From NCBI GenBank assembly GCA_023265995.1, contig JAHFSA010000001.1, forward strand, positions 62,001 through 126,000: DNA of 64,000 nucleotides. Direction: 5' to 3'. The translations under genes and the position numbers were made by a program. Positions 58,039 to 64,000 of the stretch are shown one piece after another. Position 1 is the stretch's first letter. Every line of letters begins with the position of its first letter. The notes below the pieces were generated by a model, which was not told where the DNA came from, did no database searches, and saw only the letters and a list, made by a program, of their open reading frames with translations. The stretch is from Perlucidibaca sp. (lineage in GTDB: Bacteria > Pseudomonadota > Gammaproteobacteria > Pseudomonadales > Moraxellaceae).

Positions 58039-58491
58039 CTACTCCCGGCGGCGCGGGACCACGAGGTTGCCCACGGACACCTGGACGACCTCATCGCGCT
58101 GGTTCAATGTCGTCGTGCGCACCTTGACCAGGCCCTGCTCTGGTCGCGACTTCGACGGACGCACTTCCAGCACTTCGCTTTCCACCCGCAGCTCATCGCC
58201 GGGATATACCGGGCGCGGCCAACGCAACTCGTCGAATCCTGCGCCGACGATGCCGCCAGCCGGCTGGAAGTCGCTGTCCACAAGCAGTCGCATCGTGACC
58301 GCCGCCGTGTGCCAACCGCTCGCGGCAAGGCTACGGAAGATCGAGGCGCTCGCAGCCAGCTCATCAAGATGAAATGGCTGGGGGTCGAACTCAGCGGCAA
58401 ACGCCTTGATCCGATCCGTCTCAACTCGCAACCGTGTGCTTCCGAGGAATCGCTGCCCCGGGGCAAGGTCATCAAGGTAATGCAGGCTCAT
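58039..58491 (-). CDS. MaoC family dehydratase
   Basis: LAPGQRFLGSTRLRVETDRIKAFAAEFDPQPFHLDELAASASIFRSLAASGWHTAAVTMRLL...WPRPVYPGDELRVESEVLE. Confidence 0.92.
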   Translation of the reverse strand: MSLHYLDDLAPGQRFLGSTRLRVETDRIKAFAAEFDPQPFHLDELAASASIFRSLAASGWHTAAVTMRLLVDSDFQPAGGIVGAGFDELRWPRPVYPGDELRVESEVLEVRPSKSRPEQGLVKVRTTTLNQRDEVVQVSVGNLVVPRRRE

Positions 58492-58505
58492 TACTGTCTC
58501 CTTCG

Positions 58506-59690
58506 TCAGATCATTTCAAGCGCGAGTGCGATGCCTTGGCCACCACCAATGCAAAGGGTCACGATGCCACGCTTCAACCCGTCGCGCCGCATCGAGTGCA
58601 GCAATCGCGTGGTCAGCACCGCACCCGTGGCACCAATCGCGTGGCCATGAGCAATCGCCCCACCCTCGACATTGACAATGTCTTCCGGCAACTCGAGTTC
58701 GCGTAGACATGCCAGACTGATCGCTGCGAATGCCTCGTTGATTTCCACGCGATCAATGTCCGAGCGCTTCCAATTGGCGCGCTCCAGGACTCGCTGAACA
58801 GCCGGGATCGGCCCGAGGCCGAACATGCCCGGCTCGACCCCCACAACGCTATGGGAGACCAGTCGGGCTAAAGGCAGGAGTCCGTGCTTTTCTGCGAAAC
58901 CTCGCTCCGCAACAATCATTGCCGCTGCGCCACTGTTCAGCCCAGGCGCGTTGCCCGCAGTGATCGTGCCATCCTTGCGGAATGCGGGCTTGAGTCCGGC
59001 CAGCGTTTCCGCTGTCGTGTCCGGTCGGTTGGCCTCATCCCTGGAGAAGCTCATCAGCCCTTTACGACTCGACAATTTGATCTCGACGATCTCCTCGTCA
59101 AACTTTCCTGCAGCCTGGGCCGCACTGAATCGCTGCTGCGATCGTGCAGCCCAACGGTCCTGATCCTCACGGGTGATACCGTACCGGCTGACCAGGTCCT
59201 CGGTGTGCCAGCCAGAATGCTGGCCGCTGAAGGCATCATTCAGGCCGTCGCGCAACAGACTATCGAGCGCCAGCGCGTCGCCCATGCGATAGCCCCAGCG
59301 CCCACCGGGAATCAGATAAGGCGCCTGGTCCATGTTCTCCATGCCGCCAGCGATCACGACCGAGGCGTATCCCGCCGCGATCTCCTGGGCCGCGCTCGCG
59401 ACCGCCTGAGCACCCGAGCCACACACACGATTCACCGTCAGAGCAGGAACCACCACCGGCAGACCTCCACCAATGGAGGCTTGCCGTGCAGGGTTCATCC
59501 CGGCACCGGCCTGGATCACCTGCCCCATGACAACCGTATCGATGACATCCGCCGAGATACCTGAGCGTCGGATCGTCTCGCGGATCACCGCAGCTCCAAG
59601 ACTGGACGCAGGCCTGTCCTTCAATGCACCGCCAAGCGTGCCAATAGCCGTACGGACAGGACTGCAAATTACGATTTCGGGCTGAGACAT
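58506..59690 (-). CDS. Acetyl-CoA C-acyltransferase (thiolase)
   Basis: VNRVCGSGAQAVASAAQEIAAGYASVVIAGGMENMDQAPYL...EINEAFAAISLACLRELELPEDIVNVEGGAIAHGHAIGATGAVLTTRLLHSM...TLCIGGGQGIALALE. Confidence 0.95.
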   Translation of the reverse strand: MSQPEIVICSPVRTAIGTLGGALKDRPASSLGAAVIRETIRRSGISADVIDTVVMGQVIQAGAGMNPARQASIGGGLPVVVPALTVNRVCGSGAQAVASAAQEIAAGYASVVIAGGMENMDQAPYLIPGGRWGYRMGDALALDSLLRDGLNDAFSGQHSGWHTEDLVSRYGITREDQDRWAARSQQRFSAAQAAGKFDEEIVEIKLSSRKGLMSFSRDEANRPDTTAETLAGLKPAFRKDGTITAGNAPGLNSGAAAMIVAERGFAEKHGLLPLARLVSHSVVGVEPGMFGLGPIPAVQRVLERANWKRSDIDRVEINEAFAAISLACLRELELPEDIVNVEGGAIAHGHAIGATGAVLTTRLLHSMRRDGLKRGIVTLCIGGGQGIALALEMI

Positions 59691-59705
59691 GAGTATTCTC
59701 TAAAA

Positions 59706-59918
59706 TCAGCGTGGACTTCGATGGGAGCGTGCCCCTGACAGCTGGTTCAGCTCACGCTCGAGCAGCTGAACTCTGCGCTCCAGGCGCTCGAGAGGCGAAA
59801 GGCCAGAGTCCTCAACCGCCAATTTCAACCGGTCCCAGAACCCGGAAACAGCGTGATCATCCTGGGAGTCTCTTTTGTGCATTTCATTAACCTCTTGCAT
59901 GGAAATGAAGCCCGCCAA
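59706..59918 (-). CDS. Small hypothetical protein
   Basis: 70 aa; DRLKLAVEDSGLSPLERLERRVQLLERELNQLSG coiled-coil-like; in operon context. Confidence 0.45.
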   Translation of the reverse strand: MAGFISMQEVNEMHKRDSQDDHAVSGFWDRLKLAVEDSGLSPLERLERRVQLLERELNQLSGARSHRSPR

Positions 59919-59935
59919 GTACTGCCTTCGAGTCT

Positions 59936-60751
59936 CTAAGCCGGCAGCCTGCTGAACTTTCGAAGCCCCTTGTCGACCATGGACTCAGGGAAGAAACGGC
60001 GCATGAAACGAATCTGGTTCGCCTTTTTGCCAGCGGGATAGCGCCTTTTCGGCAAGGCATCCGTGGCAGCCCTCAGCACGGTATCTGCCACAACCTCAGG
60101 CGAATCACCGGACTCAACCACCTGCCGCATCAACACCTCAATGCGAGAGCGCATCGCGTCGTAAACAGGTAGCGGCTGATCAGGTCTGATGATGTTTTCT
60201 TCGAACGCTGTACGCGTAGCACCCGGCTCGACGAGCACAACCCGAATACCCAGCGTACGAACTTCGTGGTCCAGCGACTCGGAATAGCCTTCGACAGCGT
60301 GCTTGGTCGATGCATACAGCGCATTGTAGGGAGACGGTATCAGCCCAAACACGGAGCTCATGTTGACGACCCGGCCCCGCCCTTGCTTGCGCATGACTGG
60401 CAGCACCGCATTGGTTACACGGATGACGCCGAAAACATTGACGTTGAACAATGCCTGGGCTTGTGAAATGGAAGACTCTTCAGCGCCAGCAAGCAGGCCA
60501 ATGCCGGCATTGTTGACCAGCAGATCGATGCGCCCTGCCCGCTTCAACAGCTCTGCCAGCATGCTCTGTACCGAAGCATCGTCAGTCACATCGCAAACCA
60601 GCATCTCAAGGCCATCAGCACCGTCGGCCACTGCCTTGCGGCTGGTGCCGAACACACGGTAACCCGCCTGTCTAAGCGCCGTGGTCGTTGCCCGCCCGAT
60701 GCCGGAGGATGCCCCTGTGACCAGGGCTACGCGCCTATCGTTCTTGCTCAT
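59936..60751 (-). CDS. SDR family oxidoreductase
   Basis: RVALVTGASSGIGRATTTALRQAGYRVFGTSRKA...DLLVNNAGIGLLAGAEESSISQAQALFNVNVFGVIRVTNAVLPVMRKQGRGRVVNMSS. Confidence 0.94.
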   Translation of the reverse strand: MSKNDRRVALVTGASSGIGRATTTALRQAGYRVFGTSRKAVADGADGLEMLVCDVTDDASVQSMLAELLKRAGRIDLLVNNAGIGLLAGAEESSISQAQALFNVNVFGVIRVTNAVLPVMRKQGRGRVVNMSSVFGLIPSPYNALYASTKHAVEGYSESLDHEVRTLGIRVVLVEPGATRTAFEENIIRPDQPLPVYDAMRSRIEVLMRQVVESGDSPEVVADTVLRAATDALPKRRYPAGKKANQIRFMRRFFPESMVDKGLRKFSRLPA

Positions 60752-60787
60752 GAATCAGATCTCATGCGAAGTGGCTTGTGTACCGTC

Positions 60788-60822
60788 GATAGTGTTACTA
60801 TCATTTCGATATCAACACTATC
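60788..60822. promoter_or_regulatory. Operator region between divergent SDR operon and HxlR gene
   Basis: GATAGT-GTT-ACTATC perfect dyad (60788-60802), plus outer GATAGTGTT ... AACACTATC perfect arms. Confidence 0.7.
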
Positions 60823-60855
60823 ACCACCCTCAAGGCAAGTCACTATCAGAACAGT

Positions 60856-61299
60856 ATGAACAAAGAAAATAGTTGTGATGACCCCTGCCCGATCGCCCGC
60901 AGCCTGGCCTGCGTTGGTGATTCATGGAGCATTTTGATCCTTCGGGACGCACATGCTGGTCTCACGCGCTTTGACCAGTTCCGCAAGAGTCTTGGTATCG
61001 CACCAACGATCCTGACGCGGCGACTGGCCGCCCTGACCGAAGAAGGGTTGCTGGAAAAGCAGCTCTACTCTGAGCGCCCTCCGCGTGAGGAGTACTTGCT
61101 GACTGCCGCCGGCCGCGACTTTCTGCCAGTGCTGTTCATGATTGGAACATGGGGACGCCAATACCGTGGCGGAGGTGAGTTGATACGCTTCCTTGATGCT
61201 GAAGCCGGAACGGAGATCAAGGCGGTGGTTGTGGATGAGGTCACAGGCGCAAAGATCGGGACTCGCCCGATACGCATCGTGACACCCCGGGAAGATTGA
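60856..61299 (+). CDS. HxlR family regulator
   Basis: CPIARSLACVGDSWSILILRDAHAGLTRFDQFRKSLGIAPTILTRRLAALTEEGLLEKQLYSERPPREEYLLTAAGRDFLPVL. Confidence 0.93.
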   Translation: MNKENSCDDPCPIARSLACVGDSWSILILRDAHAGLTRFDQFRKSLGIAPTILTRRLAALTEEGLLEKQLYSERPPREEYLLTAAGRDFLPVLFMIGTWGRQYRGGGELIRFLDAEAGTEIKAVVVDEVTGAKIGTRPIRIVTPRED

Positions 61300-61329
61300 G
61301 ACTCCACTTGCAATAGATCAGGAACCATC

Positions 61330-61869
61330 ATGGCACTCAATCGTCTCGCCGAGTCCGAGGCCGTAACACGAGCTGAACTCATCAAGGCAGCTCGTCAGCT
61401 GTTCATCAGCGACGGCTATGACGCCACACAAATGACCAAGATTGCTGTCAGTGCTGGTGTCGGGCCAAATGCCATCTACTGGTATTTCGCGGACAAGGAT
61501 GCGCTGCTACTGGCGGTGCTCAATGAGGTGCTGGTTGAAGGCCTGAAGGAACACGAGGCCCGTGAACATCTCACAGCGATTGAGCAGCTTGTATGGCTGG
61601 TGGAAAACCTGCGCCACATCAGCCAACTGGTCTCTGTCGTACACAACCGCCTGACGCTGTCGCCGCAACTACGCGAATGGCATGACCGTTTCCATGCCTT
61701 GCTGGAAGGACTGATTGCAGCTCGGATGATGGCCGACACGCAGCTGGCTGATGTTGCCATCGAAGCACGCATAGCTGCGTATACCATTGAAGGACTGATA
61801 AGCCATGGGGATGACCCTCAAACCATTCAGCGTGCGTGTGTAGCGTTAGCTAAATACTGTGCCGCTTGA
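61330..61869 (+). CDS. TetR/AcrR family regulator
   Basis: RAELIKAARQLFISDGYDATQMTKIAVSAGVGPNAIYWYFADKDALLLAVLNEVL. Confidence 0.92.
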   Translation: MALNRLAESEAVTRAELIKAARQLFISDGYDATQMTKIAVSAGVGPNAIYWYFADKDALLLAVLNEVLVEGLKEHEAREHLTAIEQLVWLVENLRHISQLVSVVHNRLTLSPQLREWHDRFHALLEGLIAARMMADTQLADVAIEARIAAYTIEGLISHGDDPQTIQRACVALAKYCAA

Positions 61870-61934
61870 TATGGGCTCTACCCCTGGATCAGAGGTGGCT
61901 GGTTGCAGTAAGCCACCATGCCATGAGTATCTGG

Positions 61935-62402
61935 CTAGACCGCATCCATCACCTGCGGCCATCGCTCCTGGACGTGCCTGAACTCTTCTGGCGCATCGAC
62001 TGTCACCACATAAACGCGCTGCTCATTTCCCCAGGCTGCCAAAAGCCCCTGTAGGTGAGCACCCTCGCCGGCCCTCACCCAATACGGCTTGCCGCACTTC
62101 ACCATCGCGTAGCAGGACGGGCAGCTGTACCTCATGATCTTTCCACAGGTGCATCTGCTCTTGGTACTCGATACCGCTACACATCAGCCAACCATATCGA
62201 GCGGATGTGGTGGCTCCTGATCAGGCATCGGCGCCTCAGCAATGTCGAGCGCGTCGGGCACATACAGCAGCCAGCCGGGCCTTCGCTGTGCACGGCTTTG
62301 AAGCAGGCATGGGGAGTCAGCATGGCGGACGCGCCCGCACGCTGATGCAGGAAAAGCACAAACGCATCTTCGGTCAGTCGATAGCTGAGGACTGCCTGAC
62401 AC
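61935..62402 (-). pseudogene. Decayed small-ORF module (fragments in overlapping frames)
   Basis: 62402-62184 ...PGWLLYVPDALDIAEAPMPDQEPPHPLDMVG*, stop overlaps ATG of a 53-aa frame (62184-62023) MCSGIEYQEQMHLWKDHEVQLPVLLRDGEV..., which overlaps 62135-61935 ...VRAGEGAHLQGLLAAWGNEQRVYVVTVDAPEEFRHVQERWPQVMDAV. Confidence 0.4.
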
Positions 62403-62507
62403 GTGGGAATGGCATTGGCACCATTTATCTCCTAGTTGTCCGCATCCATGCTCACGGCTAGATCAGCTTCCATAGGACAGTCGATGCATCACAGGAGGAG
62501 CCCTGAC

Positions 62508-63371
62508 ATGAAAAACAATCAAGCTGCCCCGGTCGATGACTCGGCCACCCTCCTGCGCTCGCTGCGCACCCCGCCACCGGTTTCCTGGCCTGCGGTCATC
62601 ATCATGATCGTCGCCAATCTGCTCATTGCCTGCATCAGCGCGCTCTGCGTCCTGGGCTATCTGCCGCTGTGGGCCGGCACGGTGATCAACTCCATCGCCA
62701 TCTACCTGCTGTTCACGCCGGCCCACGAATCCATGCACCGCTCGGCATCGAGCAACCCCAGGCTCAATGAGCTCATCATGGCGGCCAGCACCTTCATCGC
62801 CATCCCGTTCGGCAGCGGCCGCTTCATGCGCATCATGCACATGCGTCACCACCGCTTCACCAACGAAGAGAACGACCCGGATCACTTTCTCTCCAGCCAC
62901 TTCAAGCTGCTGCCGCTCTGGGGTTTCTGGCCCTTTCTCTATCTGTTCCAGTTCGCCCGTGACCCGAAGAAATTCAGCGGCATCGATGCCCGTGGCACCT
63001 GGCGTGAGGTCATCGTCGGTCTCGGCACCGTCACCGTGCTGTTCTTCATCGCACCGGAACAGATGCTCTGGCTCTGGCTCATCCCCATCTATGTCGGCTT
63101 CTTCCTGATGTGCCTGGTGTTCATGGTGCTGCCGCACTACCCGGCCATCGTGCGTGAAAGCGAGAACCCCTATCGCGCCACTCTGCTGCGCCAGGGTGCT
63201 GAATGGCTGCTGACACCGGTGCTGATGTACCAGAACTATCACCTGGTTCATCACCTCTATCCGACCGTGCCTTTCTACCGCTACGGCAAAGCCTGGAAGG
63301 CGCGCCTGGCGTATCACCAGTCCCACAACCCTGCGGTGGTCGCTCCCTTCGGCATCGGGCCCCGCCAATGA
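62508..63371 (+). CDS. Membrane fatty acid desaturase/hydroxylase-like protein
   Basis: TPAHESMHRSASS, MHMRHHRFTNEENDPDHF, YHLVHHLYPTVPFYRY histidine boxes; several TM segments. Confidence 0.88.
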   Translation: MKNNQAAPVDDSATLLRSLRTPPPVSWPAVIIMIVANLLIACISALCVLGYLPLWAGTVINSIAIYLLFTPAHESMHRSASSNPRLNELIMAASTFIAIPFGSGRFMRIMHMRHHRFTNEENDPDHFLSSHFKLLPLWGFWPFLYLFQFARDPKKFSGIDARGTWREVIVGLGTVTVLFFIAPEQMLWLWLIPIYVGFFLMCLVFMVLPHYPAIVRESENPYRATLLRQGAEWLLTPVLMYQNYHLVHHLYPTVPFYRYGKAWKARLAYHQSHNPAVVAPFGIGPRQ

Positions 63372-63603
63372 CAACGGCGACCCAACCGCGGCGCGGGCGC
63401 ATCTCGACGAGACGACGCTGAGCATCAGCGAAATTGGTTTCATGCTGGGCTTCGGCAGCACCGGATCCTTTCAACACACCTTCAAGCGCTGGACCGGCCT
63501 GGCGGTGGGAGAGCATCGCCGCCGCATCATCGAAAAGCGCAGGCAACGCATGCTGCAGAGTCCGTTACAGCTACCGGCCACAGTCATGACCAGGCCGGCG
63601 TAA
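63369..63603 (+). pseudogene. Truncated AraC-family regulator (C-terminal HTH remnant)
   Basis: In-frame ANDNGDPTAARAHLDETTLSISEIGFMLGFGSTGSFQHTFKRWTGLAVGEHRRRIIEKRRQRMLQSPLQLPATVMTRPA*, no start or N-terminal domain; not in the ORF track. Confidence 0.75.
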
Positions 63604-63616
63604 TGCGCTCCCCTCT

Positions 63617-63650
63617 GCCCTGCCGTGATAGCGCAGGATCACGGCAGGGC
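63617..63650 (-). terminator. Strong hairpin at the 3' end of the second WS/DGAT gene
   Basis: GCCCTGCCGTGAT-AGCGCAGG-ATCACGGCAGGGC, 13-bp perfect arms, abutting the stop codon. Confidence 0.6.
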
Positions 63651-64000
63651 TCATAGCGCGATGCCCAGTGCGGCTTCGAGCTCCTCCAGTGCCTCGCCGG
63701 TGTATACCGCCAGGCGCTGCATGCTGGGCAGCGAACTGCGGCAGCCGGTGAAGCCGATATTGATCTCGTCGACATAGCTGGACATGGTGATGTTGAGCGC
63801 CTGCCCGTGAAACAGCACGGAAGGTCCGTAGATCTGTTCGACGCGGGCACCGTTGAAATAGAGCCGCTGCCGCGGGCCGGTGACATTCGAGATCACCAGA
63901 TTGGCGGATGGTCTGAGGTATCCGCCGAGGCCGAGAATGATCTGCATCATGTAAGGACCGACGAGCAGCAAGGTGAAGGTATCGATGGCGCTCGCCGGCA
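63651..64000 (-). CDS. WS/DGAT acyltransferase C-terminal part (5' end beyond window)
   Basis: ASAIDTFTLLLVGPYMMQIILGLGGYLRPSANLVISNVTGPRQRLYFNGARVEQIYGPSVLFHGQALNITMSSYVDEINIGFTGCRSSLPSMQRLAVYTGEALEEL. Confidence 0.88.
   Translation of the reverse strand, partial: PASAIDTFTLLLVGPYMMQIILGLGGYLRPSANLVISNVTGPRQRLYFNGARVEQIYGPSVLFHGQALNITMSSYVDEINIGFTGCRSSLPSMQRLAVYTGEALEELEAALGIAL

Noticed and set aside
62463-63461. 332-aa minus strand ORF
   Set aside because: Antisense to the desaturase with His boxes; acidic/His-rich shadow frame.
1-64000. Anti-phage defence system, prophage, secondary-metabolite megasynthase, tRNA or rRNA genes
   Set aside because: No recognisable signature proteins or RNA genes were seen; an automated search (DefenseFinder, tRNAscan, antiSMASH) would be needed to exclude them formally.

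Overview
This 64 kb window is from a high-GC proteobacterial chromosome. Overall gene content suggests a lipid/wax-ester-metabolising gammaproteobacterium (inference only). No rRNA, tRNA, CRISPR array or intact transposase/integrase was recognised. About 1-40 kb looks like mostly ordinary chromosome. It contains a two-domain fatty acyl-CoA reductase, a copA/copZ/cueR copper module with a canonical CueR promoter, alkA, fpr, a dinB-alkB pair behind a consensus LexA box, a condensation-domain acyltransferase, a coniferyl/fatty aldehyde dehydrogenase operon, a SulP transporter with a ribbon-helix-helix gene, and a LysR/isochorismatase/pirin group. About 40.3-61.9 kb is an accessory-looking catabolic block. 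It holds two ChoD-like GMC oxidoreductases, several SDRs, alpha/beta hydrolases, acyl-CoA ligase, crotonase, thiolase, MaoC, an OYE-type flavin oxidoreductase, WS/DGAT, an SCP2-like protein, and five TetR/HxlR regulators. The most interesting signals are repeated palindromic operators that divide this block into regulons. The strongest is AATAACCAAGTTATT, present five times in three intergenic regions and including a 20-bp-arm perfect inverted repeat. Other shared palindromes link a TetR to a quinone oxidoreductase/YceI operon, an RHH gene to the SulP gene, and a SRPBCC gene to a PaaI-type thioesterase. Truncated LuxR and AraC remnants and a decayed small-ORF module mark likely rearrangement points. 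Many long ORFs in the supplied track are antisense artefacts of high GC. All homology calls are from pattern recognition; no searches were run.
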